Shown here one piece after another: positions 56,263 through 64,000 of a DNA stretch of 64,000 bases. The notes under the pieces were generated by a model. That model was not told the DNA's origin and ran no database searches. It worked only from the letters and a program-made list of their open reading frames with translations. Location: the NCBI RefSeq assembly GCF_037572415.1, contig NZ_JBBHLB010000005.1, forward strand, positions 1 through 64,000, read 5' to 3'. The stretch is from Flavonifractor porci. Lineage in GTDB: Bacteria; Bacillota; Clostridia; Oscillospirales; Oscillospiraceae. Each line of letters opens with the position of its first letter. Position 1 is the first letter of the stretch. A program made the translations under genes and the position numbers.

Positions 56263-57297
56263 ATGAAGCGTTTCCTTCCTTTCCTTTGCTGTCTGCTTTT
56301 CCTGGCTGGCTGTACCGCCCCCTCTGCCACTACGGACCCCGCTCAGGTCCAGTTCTTTTCCATGGATACCGTCATGTCCATCCGCGTATATAACGACAAT
56401 GGCGAGGATGCCATCCAGGCTGCCCGGCAGGAGATCGAACGTCTGGACAAGCTGCTCTCCCGTACCGATCCAAACAGCCAGATCTCCCTTTTGAACAGCC
56501 ATGCGGGCGACGGGACCCTGCTCCCTCTGGACCTTGAGGTAGCGGATCTGCTGTTCTTTTCCAAGTCAGTCTCCCATCTGCTGCCCGGCTGTTTTGACAT
56601 CACCATTGCTCCTGTGATGGACGCCTGGGGCTTTACCAAGGAGGAGCAGCACGTCCCTTCGGCTGATACCCTGGCCGCCGCCATGGCTCTGGTGAACAGT
56701 GATGGACTGATCATTGAGAACGCCTCCTCGGCCCGGCTGGGGCAGGCCGGTATGGAAGTAGATCTGGGTGCGGTAGCCAAGGGCTTTGCTGCGGGCCAGG
56801 CGGACGCCGTACTGCGAGAGCATGGCGTCACCTCCGCTCTGCTGGATCTGGGCGGAAATGTCACCGCCATCGGCAGCAAGCTGGATGGCTCAGCCTGGCA
56901 AGTGGCGGTCAAAGACCCCAAGAGCACCGCGGAAGCCCTATGCGTTCTCTCTCTCGCAGACCAGACTGCCTCCACCTCCGGCGGATATGAGCGCTATTTT
57001 GAGGAAAACGGCCAGATCTATCACCATATCATTGATCCCAAAAACGGCTATCCCGCTGACAGCGGCCTCTTATCTGTGACAGTGGTCTCTCCTGATCATA
57101 TGCTGGCCGATGCCCTCTCCACCACCCTCTTTGTGGCTGGGCCGGAACAGGCATTGGACTTTTGGCGAAGCCGGGATGATTTTGAACTTGTTCTCTGTAC
57201 CCAGGACAACAGAGTGATCGTCACCGAAGGGTTGGAGGAGGGCTACCGCCCTGCCGGCGAGGATCGGGGGTATACCTATGAGATCGCCCGCCGCTGA
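56263..57297 (+). CDS. apbE: FAD:protein FMN transferase (ApbE), lipoprotein
   Basis: 344 aa from ATG 56263 (TGGAG 8 bases upstream). Lipoprotein signal with lipobox LAGC. Core: FFSMDTVMSIRVY, LDKLLSRTDPNSQISLLN, the YERYFEENGQIYHHIIDPKNGYPADSGLLSVTVV region with HHIIDP and SGG, and ADALSTTLFVAG (Mg site). Moves FMN from FAD onto Thr of RNF/NQR subunits outside the membrane. First gene of an operon with NusG-II and Gx-transporter genes, with a 20-base overlap. Confidence 0.88.
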   Translation: MKRFLPFLCCLLFLAGCTAPSATTDPAQVQFFSMDTVMSIRVYNDNGEDAIQAARQEIERLDKLLSRTDPNSQISLLNSHAGDGTLLPLDLEVADLLFFSKSVSHLLPGCFDITIAPVMDAWGFTKEEQHVPSADTLAAAMALVNSDGLIIENASSARLGQAGMEVDLGAVAKGFAAGQADAVLREHGVTSALLDLGGNVTAIGSKLDGSAWQVAVKDPKSTAEALCVLSLADQTASTSGGYERYFEENGQIYHHIIDPKNGYPADSGLLSVTVVSPDHMLADALSTTLFVAGPEQALDFWRSRDDFELVLCTQDNRVIVTEGLEEGYRPAGEDRGYTYEIARR

Positions 57298-57679
57298 TCG
57301 CCGCCGTCCCACCCTGTGGGACGGTTTGGTGGCGCTGATCACAGTCGCTTTTGCGGTATTTCTGGTCTTTTTTCTGCGCCCCACAGAGGGCAGCGCCATC
57401 ATCGCTGTTGTCACTTTGGATGGAGAGACGGTGGTCCAATATCGCCTGGACCAGCTTTCCCAGCCTGTTACACTGGATGTGGAGGATGGCGCTTATCCCC
57501 TGACCATCCGGGCAGAGCAGGGCCGCATCTGTATCGAGCACAGCGACTGTCCCAGTCAGGACTGTGTCCGCACCGGCTGGATCAGCCGTCCTGGACAGCA
57601 GATCATCTGCCTGCCCGACCGTCTGATCATCTCCCTGTCCGGTACAGAGCCTGAACCTTTCGACGCGGTAACAGGCTGA
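57278..57679 (+). CDS. NusG domain II protein
   Basis: 133 aa. One N-terminal membrane anchor (GLVALITVAFAVFLVFFL, about 16-33) and a NusG_II domain (QPVTLDVEDGAYPLTIRAEQGRICIEHSDCPSQDCVRTGWISRPGQQIICLPDRLIISL) with the conserved cysteines. Usually encoded beside ApbE and RNF or Gx genes; role unknown. The start lies inside apbE, so translation is coupled. Confidence 0.8.
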   Translation: MRSPAADRRRPTLWDGLVALITVAFAVFLVFFLRPTEGSAIIAVVTLDGETVVQYRLDQLSQPVTLDVEDGAYPLTIRAEQGRICIEHSDCPSQDCVRTGWISRPGQQIICLPDRLIISLSGTEPEPFDAVTG

Positions 57680-57725
57680 AAAGTTCCCCACTTGTGTTTA
57701 TTTTTTCCTGGAAGGAGTCCTGCCT

Positions 57726-58235
57726 GTGTCCGTTTCCCTCCGGCGGCTCACCCGCTCGGCAGTGCTTACCGCACTGGCGCTGGCGCTCTCTGTAGCTGAG
57801 GGTTTAGTACCGCTGACTATCCTGTTTCCCCTCCCCGGCCTGCGTCTGGGTTTGGCAAATCTGGTCACCGTATACGCTTTGTGTTGCCTGTCCGGCCGGG
57901 AATCCCTGCTGATCCTCGTTGCCCGCTGCCTGCTGGGTTCCCTGCTGGGAGGCAACCTGATGGCACTGGCCTTCTCTCTCACCGGCGGCCTGCTGGCCCT
58001 TGGTATCATGGCCCTGCTGCTGCGCCTGCCCGGCCTGTCCCTGTTCGGCGTGTCCATCGCCGGCGCCGCCGCCCACAACACCGGACAGATCCTGGCCGCT
58101 ATGGCAGTGCTGGGCACTTCCGCTCCTATGGTTTATCTGCCCCCCCTGCTGCTGTGCTCCCTGGTCACTGGAGCGGTCACCGGCGGAGTCTCCATTCTGC
58201 TGGTCCACCGGGTCCCCTTTCACGGAAAGGATTGA
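57726..58235 (+). CDS. Gx transporter family membrane protein
   Basis: 169 aa, GTG start with GGAAGGAG. Five or six membrane segments with ALALALSVAEGLVP, FPLPGLRLGLANLVTVYAL, GSLLGGNLMALAFSLTGGLLAL and GAAAHNTGQILAA: the Gx / HepT-component-I pattern, ECF-S like. Likely substrate-binding membrane component linked to quinone or flavin metabolism. Third gene of the apbE operon. Confidence 0.8.
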   Translation: MSVSLRRLTRSAVLTALALALSVAEGLVPLTILFPLPGLRLGLANLVTVYALCCLSGRESLLILVARCLLGSLLGGNLMALAFSLTGGLLALGIMALLLRLPGLSLFGVSIAGAAAHNTGQILAAMAVLGTSAPMVYLPPLLLCSLVTGAVTGGVSILLVHRVPFHGKD

Positions 58236-58255
58236 ATGGGAGTTGTCACGCCTGA

Positions 58256-58301
58256 AAAAAGGTGGTAAAATGAGAGCCCAATCTCATTTTACCACCTTTT
58301 T
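58256..58301 (+). terminator. Terminator of the apbE operon
   Basis: A 20-bp perfect stem (AAAAAGGTGGTAAAATGAGA and inverse) with a GCCCAA loop and a T-run. Unusually long and perfect. Confidence 0.85.
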
Positions 58302-58321
58302 ATTTGTCAGGAGGGATTGCT

Positions 58322-58717
58322 ATGACCGATCGGGAACTGGTGGATCTGGCTTTTACCATGCTGGAACGCTCCTATGTCCCCTACTCCCATTTCCCTGTGG
58401 GCGCTGCCCTGCTGTGCGCCGACGGAACGGTATTCACAGGCTGTAATGTGGAAAACGCCGCCTACGGCTCCACGATCTGTGCCGAGCGCACCGCTCTGGT
58501 TAAGGCCGTGAGCGAAGGCCACCGGGATGATTTCGTCCGGCTGGCTGTAGTGGGCAACTCCGCCGACTATTGCTGGCCCTGCGGCGCCTGCCGTCAGATG
58601 CTCTACGAATTTGCTCCCAATCTAACGGTGCTGGTGGGCCGCTCCGACCGAGACTTCGTCCGCCTCTCCCTCCATGAGCTGTTGCCCCACGGCTTCGGCC
58701 CCAAGTCTCTGGCGTGA
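58322..58717 (+). CDS. cdd: Cytidine deaminase
   Basis: 131 aa from ATG 58322 (CAGGAGGG). FPVGAALLCADGTVFTGCNVENAAYGSTICAERTALVKAVSEG holds the zinc Cys and catalytic Glu (CAE), and WPCGACRQMLYEF the PCxxC zinc pair. Deaminates cytidine and deoxycytidine to uridine forms in pyrimidine salvage. Its stop overlaps the next gene's ATG. Confidence 0.9.
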   Translation: MTDRELVDLAFTMLERSYVPYSHFPVGAALLCADGTVFTGCNVENAAYGSTICAERTALVKAVSEGHRDDFVRLAVVGNSADYCWPCGACRQMLYEFAPNLTVLVGRSDRDFVRLSLHELLPHGFGPKSLA

Positions 58718-59877
58718 TGGGAAACCAGGTTTACGTCGTCTCCTGCACCGATTACGCCAAAGCGGAGACTTTCCTTCGGAAGACGGTGGATCGAATGGGC
58801 GGAATGTCCCGGTTTGTCCAGCCGGGGGAGCGCATCCTGCTAAAGGCCAATCTGCTCCGTCCCGCCCCGCCGGAGGCGGCGGTGTGTACTCATCCGGCGG
58901 TGATTGGCGCCATTGCCAAGCTGGTCCAGGAGGCGGGGGGCACTGCCGTCATCGCCGACAGTCCCGGCGGCGCGCTTCAAAAGGAATCGGTACTCCGCAA
59001 TCTGTATGAAAAGACCGGCGCGGCCCAGGCCGCTCAGGAGTCTGGTGGGGAGGTCTGCATGGACCCCTCCGCCCGTTTGGTGGAGCTGCCGGAGGGAAAG
59101 GTACTTCGACAGGCCGAAATCATCTCCCCCGCCCTGGACTGCGACGGCATCTTCGATTTGTGCAAGATGAAAACCCATGTCTTTATGGGTATGACTGGCG
59201 CAGTAAAAAATAGCTTTGGCCTCATTCCCGGCCTGACCAAGGTGGGCTTTCACGGCTCCCACCCGGATCAGGCCCAGTTTGCCCAGGTACTGCTGGATCT
59301 CATTGGCTTTATGAAGCCTCGCCTCAGCGTTATGGACGCCGTCCTGGCCATGGAGGGGGAGGGTCCTGGTGCGTCCGGCACTCCAAGACAAGTCGGATTG
59401 CTGCTGCTCTCTGACAATCCGCTGGCCCTGGATGTGATCGCCGGAGAGATCATGGGTCTGCCCCGAAACAGCAACCCGGTTTTGCTGGCAGCGGAGGCCC
59501 GGGGGCTGTCTCCCACCCGTTGGGAGGACGTGGAGCTGATCGGCGCCCGTCTGGATGATCTGCGCATCCCGGACTATAAATTTCCCGCCAACGTACGAAG
59601 CAACCTGATGGAGTTCCTGGGTCCCCTCACCGGCGCCGCAGGGCGGCTGTGCAAAAGTCTGCTCTCCCAGGCCCCCAAAGTCCGCACCCAGATATGTGTG
59701 GGATGCGCCATCTGCAAAAATGCCTGCCCTGGCAAGGCCATCACCATGACCGCTCCCAACGGCACTGCCAAGATCCACCCTCGCGCCTGTATCCGCTGCT
59801 ACTGCTGTCATGAGCTGTGCCCCCACAAGGCGGTGGAACTGAAGCGCAGCTGGTTGGGCAAGCTCTTGGGCAGTTAA
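58717..59877 (+). CDS. DUF362-domain iron-sulfur protein
   Basis: 386 aa. DUF362 domain (about 1-290): RILLKANLLRPAPPEAAVCTHPAVIGAIAKLVQEAGGTAVIADSPGG, CDGIFDLCKMKTHVFMGMTGAVKNSFGLIPG, and MDAVLAMEGEGPGASGTP. The C-terminal ferredoxin part has two [4Fe-4S] motifs, CVGCAICKNACP and CIRCYCCHELCP. Electron-transfer role inferred. Start chosen at the ATG that overlaps the cdd stop (TGATG). Confidence 0.85.
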   Translation: MGNQVYVVSCTDYAKAETFLRKTVDRMGGMSRFVQPGERILLKANLLRPAPPEAAVCTHPAVIGAIAKLVQEAGGTAVIADSPGGALQKESVLRNLYEKTGAAQAAQESGGEVCMDPSARLVELPEGKVLRQAEIISPALDCDGIFDLCKMKTHVFMGMTGAVKNSFGLIPGLTKVGFHGSHPDQAQFAQVLLDLIGFMKPRLSVMDAVLAMEGEGPGASGTPRQVGLLLLSDNPLALDVIAGEIMGLPRNSNPVLLAAEARGLSPTRWEDVELIGARLDDLRIPDYKFPANVRSNLMEFLGPLTGAAGRLCKSLLSQAPKVRTQICVGCAICKNACPGKAITMTAPNGTAKIHPRACIRCYCCHELCPHKAVELKRSWLGKLLGS

Positions 59878-59964
59878 AAGACGGCGTTGAAATTTTTTGA
59901 ATATTGCACACAAAACAGGATATGCTAACAGCGGTATCTCAATTTGGAGGAGGCAGCATATCCT

Positions 59965-60174
59965 ATGTTCCTGGACAAGATCGCCCTGGTCCTTGCCATC
60001 ATCGGCGGACTCAACTGGGGCAGCATCGGCATTTTTCAGTTTGACCTGGTAGGTTTTCTCTTTGGAGGACAGTCCAGCACCTTCAGCCGCGTGATCTTTA
60101 CCCTGGTTGGTCTGGCGGCTATCTGGTGTATCTCTCTGCTCTTCCGGGACCTGCGGGACAAAGATCACACTTAA
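59965..60174 (+). CDS. DUF378 small membrane protein
   Basis: 69 aa from ATG 59965 (GGAGGAGG). LDKIALVLAIIGGLNWGSIGIFQFDLVGFLFG is the DUF378 signature, and a second membrane span is VIFTLVGLAAIWCISLLF. Function unknown. Stops 11 bases before a bidirectional terminator. Confidence 0.85.
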   Translation: MFLDKIALVLAIIGGLNWGSIGIFQFDLVGFLFGGQSSTFSRVIFTLVGLAAIWCISLLFRDLRDKDHT

Positions 60175-60185
60175 GCGCAATTTTA

Positions 60186-60226
60186 AAACGGGCCTGCCGC
60201 AACACGACGTTGCGGCAGGCCCGTTT
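60186..60226. terminator. Bidirectional terminator
   Basis: An 18-bp perfect stem AAACGGGCCTGCCGCAAC and inverse, ACGAC loop, T-rich on both sides. Serves the DUF378 gene and the convergent CtpA gene. Confidence 0.85.
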
Positions 60227-60230
60227 CCTG

Positions 60231-61361
60231 TTATGGTTGTTCCAGCAGGTCAAGCGCCGCCTCCAGCTGGGCATCTCCCTCATCGGTGAGATAGACTTCC
60301 CGATCCAGCGTCAAACCCGTCCCGATCAGCGACGTACCATTACCGGTAAAATAGGCCCCCGTGGAGATGGCCACAGCGCCGCCGTGAGGCAGGGCAAAGG
60401 TCTGCTGGGAATAGCCCTTGCCGCTGGTAGGCTCGCCCACAATGACAGCCACCCCCTGCTCCTGCAGTTCAGCGGCAAAGAACTCAGCGGCAGAATAGGT
60501 ATTGGCATTGACCAGCACGGCCATGGGCAGATCCACGCAGGCGGCGTCCGACTGGGTGACCTCCTCGTTGCCCGCCCGGTCCCTGCTGATGAAGATGGGC
60601 CCCTCAGGCAGCAGGAAGTCCAGCATTTCGGTCAGCTCGCTGAGGTAACCGCCGCCGTTGTTGCGCATATCAAACACCAGCGCCTGGGCGCCCTCTTCCT
60701 GGAGCCGGGTGACTTCTTCTGACAGCCGGTCGGCGCTGTGGTCGTAGAAATTGGCCAGGGCCACATAGCCCACATTGCCCTCCAGCATCTGAGCCCGTAC
60801 CGGATCGCTGTCCAGGCTGGCCCGGGTCACCTCCACCGTGCGGCTCTCTCCGTCGGTTCCACGGATCTCCAGGGTAACGGTGGTCCCTTCCTCGCCCTGG
60901 ATGCGCTCAGCACCTTCATAGCGGGCCTCTCCGGTCAGCGAGAAGCCATCCACCGCGGTAATCACTTCGCCGCTCTGGAGGCCGGCAGCCTCGGCGGGCC
61001 CTCCGGCAGTCGCCTCTACAATGGTCAAACCGTCTTCCGACTCATAATTCACCGTAACGCCGATACCCACATACCGATTGGTACGGCGCTGGTTTTGAGC
61101 GGCATACTCCTCCTCTGTAAGGTAGTAGCTCCACCGGTCCCCCAGGCCGTCCACCATACCGCTCAGGGCGGAGTCCACCACCTGAGTCTCATCGTACTCC
61201 CCCACAAATCGGTTGTTCACCAGATAGAGGCCTTCCAACAGAGACAAGCCCCCCCTGCCGACCAATCCATAGAGAACAGCCAGCAGAATGCATGCTGTTA
61301 CTGCCATAGCGACTGGCAGCAGTATGACAAGATGGAGGATGGAAAAGCGTTTTTTACGCAC
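60231..61361 (-). CDS. S41 carboxyl-terminal processing protease
   Basis: 376 aa. Signal anchor (LHLVILLPVAMAVTACILLAVLYGLV, about 9-34). PDZ domain (about 90-180: TVNYESEDGLTIVEATAGGPAEAAGLQSGEVITAVDG). Peptidase S41 with FDMRNNGGGYLSELTEMLDFLLPEG, catalytic Ser in NANTYSAAEFFA and Lys in TSGKGYSQQ. Acts outside the membrane, often in wall or signalling protein turnover. Encoded just after two wall hydrolases that could be its substrates. Confidence 0.88.
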   Translation of the reverse strand: MRKKRFSILHLVILLPVAMAVTACILLAVLYGLVGRGGLSLLEGLYLVNNRFVGEYDETQVVDSALSGMVDGLGDRWSYYLTEEEYAAQNQRRTNRYVGIGVTVNYESEDGLTIVEATAGGPAEAAGLQSGEVITAVDGFSLTGEARYEGAERIQGEEGTTVTLEIRGTDGESRTVEVTRASLDSDPVRAQMLEGNVGYVALANFYDHSADRLSEEVTRLQEEGAQALVFDMRNNGGGYLSELTEMLDFLLPEGPIFISRDRAGNEEVTQSDAACVDLPMAVLVNANTYSAAEFFAAELQEQGVAVIVGEPTSGKGYSQQTFALPHGGAVAISTGAYFTGNGTSLIGTGLTLDREVYLTDEGDAQLEAALDLLEQP

Positions 61362-61396
61362 GTGAGATCAATTCCTTTCCAGCGAAATGAAACGGC

Positions 61397-61425
61397 AAGG
61401 GCAGAGGGATGCTCCCTCCGCCCTT
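61397..61425 (-). terminator. Terminator of the M23 genes
   Basis: AAGGGC-GAGGGA and TCCCTC-GCCCTT form a 13-bp stem (one mismatch) with a TGC loop between the M23 gene and the CtpA gene. Confidence 0.55.
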
Positions 61426-61448
61426 GTCATTGGTTATATGTACTTCTC

Positions 61449-62711
61449 TCACCAGGGATGGGTAAGGCTCAGATTGGGATACTTATTCTCCGGGTCCACA
61501 CGGGTATAGTTGTCCCGCACCTCAAAGTGGAGGTGGTTTCCGGTGGAACTGCCGGTGGTTCCCACATAACCGATGACCTGTCCCTGGGACACCATCTGTC
61601 CTTCGCTGACGGCACGGGAACTCATATGGGCGTACAGGGTGGAGTTTCCGTTTCCGTGGTCAATCACCACATAGTTGCCGTAGGAATAGTGGTATGCGGA
61701 GGTGACAACCTGGCCGCTTTTGGCCGCCAGAATGGAGGTACCGCCCGCCGCCGGGATATCAATGCCGGTATGGCTGTGGGCCTTACCGGTAATCGGATGA
61801 ATACGGTAGCCAAACAGAGAGCTGAGGCGATAATATCCAGGCAAAGGCCACAGATAACCCGACTCTGAGGAAATCACAATATTGTTCTGCTTGCGCTCCT
61901 CCTCCAGCTGCTTCTGTTTCCGGGCAATTTCAGCCTGAATCTCAGAAGCCGCCGCGCTCTCCTCATCCAGCTGACGGTTGACCTCCGCCACGTCGGCGTT
62001 GATCTGATCCAGCAGCTTCTGGGCCTCAGCTATCTTGGCCTGCTGCTCGGACTTCTTTGCCTCCTGCTGCTCCTTGGCAGCCTGTTCTTCCGCCCGGGCG
62101 CTTTCCAGTTCGCCCTGGACCCGCTCCAGTTCCTCTCGGGTCGCAATCAACTGGTCCATGACCTCATTGTCGTACGCCATGACGGCGTCCACATCAGCGA
62201 TCCGATCCAGCAAGTCGGAGAAACTCTCTGCGTTGAAGAGGATGGACCAGTAGGACACGGTCCCCTGCTCCTCCATCATTCGTACCCGCTGACAAAACAG
62301 GTCATACTGTTCCGCCTCCCGTGCCTCCGCTTCTTTCCGCTCCGCTTCCTTCTGGGCGATCTCTCCATCATAATAAGAGATCTGAGCGTCGATGTTGGCA
62401 ATTTCGGCGTTGATGGCGTTAAGCTGCTGGGTCAAGAGCTGGCGCTTCTGCTGCGCAGCAGCCTGATCTGCCTCAGCCTCGGCCAGCTGATCTTTCAGTG
62501 CCTCCTGCTTGGCCTGGCTCTCCTGCTGCTCCTTTTTCAGGGCGTCAATCTCGCTCTGGGTCACAGCACCTGCGCTGCTGATGATCATGCTGATCATGGG
62601 CAGCAGCATCAGCAGTGCCATGACCGCGGCCAAAGCGCCTACGACCACGCGCCGGGGCTCTATCTTTTTGCCGCCGCTTTTCTGATTGGTTTTCTTACCG
62701 CTTTTTGCCAC
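61449..62711 (-). CDS. M23 peptidoglycan hydrolase with coiled coil (EnvC-like), copy 1
   Basis: 420 aa. Basic start, one membrane segment (about 24-50) ending SSAGAV, then a long coiled coil (about 55-275; VTQSEIDALKKEQQESQAK opening) and a C-terminal M23 domain: RIHPITGKAHSHTGIDIPAAGG (His, Asp), NYVVIDHGNGNSTLYAHM (HxxxYAH) and GNHLHFEV. LytM-type endopeptidases cut cross-linking peptides. Highly similar to the upstream neighbour over the coiled coil, so a recent duplication. Starts 39 bases after it. Confidence 0.88.
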   Translation of the reverse strand: MAKSGKKTNQKSGGKKIEPRRVVVGALAAVMALLMLLPMISMIISSAGAVTQSEIDALKKEQQESQAKQEALKDQLAEAEADQAAAQQKRQLLTQQLNAINAEIANIDAQISYYDGEIAQKEAERKEAEAREAEQYDLFCQRVRMMEEQGTVSYWSILFNAESFSDLLDRIADVDAVMAYDNEVMDQLIATREELERVQGELESARAEEQAAKEQQEAKKSEQQAKIAEAQKLLDQINADVAEVNRQLDEESAAASEIQAEIARKQKQLEEERKQNNIVISSESGYLWPLPGYYRLSSLFGYRIHPITGKAHSHTGIDIPAAGGTSILAAKSGQVVTSAYHYSYGNYVVIDHGNGNSTLYAHMSSRAVSEGQMVSQGQVIGYVGTTGSSTGNHLHFEVRDNYTRVDPENKYPNLSLTHPW

Positions 62712-62750
62712 GATTCTTCTCCTTATCTGTCTGTACCATAAACCTGTGCT

Positions 62751-63983
62751 TTACCAATTATAGGCCCGAATAAAGGAATTGGACAGACCGGGGAAACACC
62801 CCTCCGGGTCCACCCGCCGGCCCCCTACCCGCACTTCCAGGTGCAGGTGGTTGCCCTTGGAATTTCCTGTATTCCCCACATAGCCGATGGTCTGGCCCTG
62901 GTTTACCAGCTGGCCCTCGCTCACTGCCCGGGAGCTCATATGGGCATACAGGCTGGTGGTGCCATCTCCGTGGTCAATGACCACAAAGTTGCCGTAGGAC
63001 CAGTTGGCGCCGGAGCCGTACTCCGACAAGATGACCTGACCGCCCTTGGTAGCGTAAATTGGAGTGCCGCCTGCCGCCGACACATCAATGCCGGTGTGGC
63101 TATGGGCCTGGCCGCTGATGGGATGGATGCGGTAACCGAAGGCAGAGGTAATCGTCAGGCAGCGGCTCGGCAGGGGCCACTGATATCCCGAGCCAGTGGG
63201 AGGCAACGTCACGTTCTGCTGCTTACGCTCCTCTTCCAGCTGCTTCTGCTTCCGGGTGATCTCAGCCTGAATGCTGGCGGCGGCGGCATCCTCCGCCTCC
63301 AGCTGCCGGTTGACCTCCGCTGCATCCGCGTTGATCTGATCCAGCAGCTTCTGGGCCTCCGCCACCTTGGCCTGCTGCTCCGCCTTTTTGGCCTCCTGCT
63401 GTTCTTTGGCTGCCTGCTCCTCCGCCCGGGCACTTTCCAGTTCGCCCTGGACCCGCTCCAGCTCCTGACGGGTGGCAATGAGCTGATCCATGACCTGGTT
63501 GTCATAGGCCATCACCGAGTACACGTCAGCGATGCGGTCCAGCAGATCGGAAAAGCTGTCAGCGTTAAAGAGGATGGACCAGTAGGACACGGTCCCCTGC
63601 TCCTCCATCATTCGTACCCGCCGGCAAAACAAGTCATACTGCTCCGCCTCCCGGGCCTCCGCCTCTTCCCGCTCCGCTTCCTTCTGAGCGATCTCTTCGT
63701 CGTAGTAGGAGATCTGAGCATTAATGCTGGCAATCTCAGCATTGATGGCGTCCAACTGCTGGGTCAGGATCTTTCTCTTCTGCTGAGCGGCGGCCTGGTC
63801 CTCTCTGATATCGGACAGCTGGTCTTTCAGCGCCTCCTGCTTGGCCTGACTCTCCTGCTGCTCTTTTTTCAGGGCGTCGATCTCGCTCTGGGTCACAGCT
63901 CCCGCCTGGGTGGCCGCCGATGTACATAACGCCAGGGCCAGCACTCCGCATAAAAGCTGAAGTCTGGGATGTTTCCGTCTCAT
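62751..63983 (-). CDS. M23 peptidoglycan hydrolase with coiled coil (EnvC-like), copy 2
   Basis: 410 aa. Ordinary signal peptide (LQLLCGVLALALCTSAATQAGAV), then the same coiled coil as its neighbour and M23 domain: RIHPISGQAHSHTGIDVSAAGG, NFVVIDHGDGTTSLYAHM and GNHLHLEV. It is therefore probably secreted while its paralogue is membrane-anchored. Located at the window edge; the ribosome site is AAGGAG at 63989-63994 (minus). Confidence 0.88.
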   Translation of the reverse strand: MRRKHPRLQLLCGVLALALCTSAATQAGAVTQSEIDALKKEQQESQAKQEALKDQLSDIREDQAAAQQKRKILTQQLDAINAEIASINAQISYYDEEIAQKEAEREEAEAREAEQYDLFCRRVRMMEEQGTVSYWSILFNADSFSDLLDRIADVYSVMAYDNQVMDQLIATRQELERVQGELESARAEEQAAKEQQEAKKAEQQAKVAEAQKLLDQINADAAEVNRQLEAEDAAAASIQAEITRKQKQLEEERKQQNVTLPPTGSGYQWPLPSRCLTITSAFGYRIHPISGQAHSHTGIDVSAAGGTPIYATKGGQVILSEYGSGANWSYGNFVVIDHGDGTTSLYAHMSSRAVSEGQLVNQGQTIGYVGNTGNSKGNHLHLEVRVGGRRVDPEGCFPGLSNSFIRAYNW

Positions 63984-64000
63984 AGGGTCTCCTTATTCCG

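Noticed and set aside
58840..60180. A 446-codon minus-strand frame
   Set aside because: Shadow of the DUF362 and DUF378 genes, which have clear motifs.

Overview
The window looks like a chromosome segment of a gut-type Clostridia (Firmicutes), most likely the Oscillospiraceae / Flavonifractor-Intestinimonas neighbourhood. This is inferred from the high-GC core genes, AGGAGG-type ribosome sites, the ApbE / NusG-II / Gx-transporter cluster, tandem M23 murein hydrolases and a xkd (PBSX-like) contractile-tail prophage. No rRNA or species marker is present, so the taxon is an inference.

Layout. (1) 1-423: start of rsgA (minus strand) behind a short leader ORF with a long inverted repeat. (2) 757-16787: an accessory region of stacked mobile pieces. 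It holds a type II Thoeris antiphage system (thsA/thsB, AT-rich) and an IS3-type transposase, bracketed by two diverged ~200-bp direct repeats with a conserved hairpin. A large serine recombinase with its overlapping XRE regulator follows, then a small plus-strand set (MerR/excisionase-like, winged-helix, RusA-like). Next come a broken response regulator, a split Rgg-type regulator with a divergent 48-aa ORF, a TetR / ABC / small membrane protein / MFS efflux cluster, and an MqsR-like toxin with a Panacea antitoxin whose promoter sits inside a perfect palindrome. (3) 16842-53967: a complete-looking ~37-kb prophage inserted in the 3' end of a tRNA-Lys gene. A 48-bp perfect direct repeat marks attL and attR, and the tyrosine integrase lies next to attR. 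From left to right: lysis (holin, a glycosidase-amidase-SLH lysin), tail fibre and baseplate, xkd-like tail genes with a -1 frameshift in the tail chaperone, sheath, head completion, HK97 capsid, ClpP protease, portal, HNH, terminase, methyltransferase, HNH, a HUH replication-type protein, HicAB, a ParA-PcfJ chimera, DnaB-like helicase, a replication initiator carrying iterons, small regulators, LexA/CI-like repressor, HIRAN protein and integrase. (4) 53920-54387: five tRNA genes (Gly, Arg, His, Gln, Lys in transcription order) behind a consensus promoter. (5) 54559-63983: core genes: HD hydrolase, membrane protein, ApbE/NusG-II/Gx transporter operon, cytidine deaminase, DUF362 ferredoxin protein, DUF378, CtpA-type protease and two M23 peptidoglycan hydrolases.

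How it works together. The prophage keeps its lysogeny genes (repressor, HIRAN, integrase) on the plus strand and its early and late genes mostly on the minus strand, with palindromic operators between them. The most unusual signal is a candidate 69-nt plus-strand small RNA at 48536-48604, with its own promoter and terminator. Its first 18 nt are perfectly complementary to the start-codon region of the ParA-PcfJ gene 2.5 kb away. Next to it, the replication-initiator gene contains iterons at exact 22-bp spacing, so this part of the phage looks like a plasmid-style replication/partition control module.
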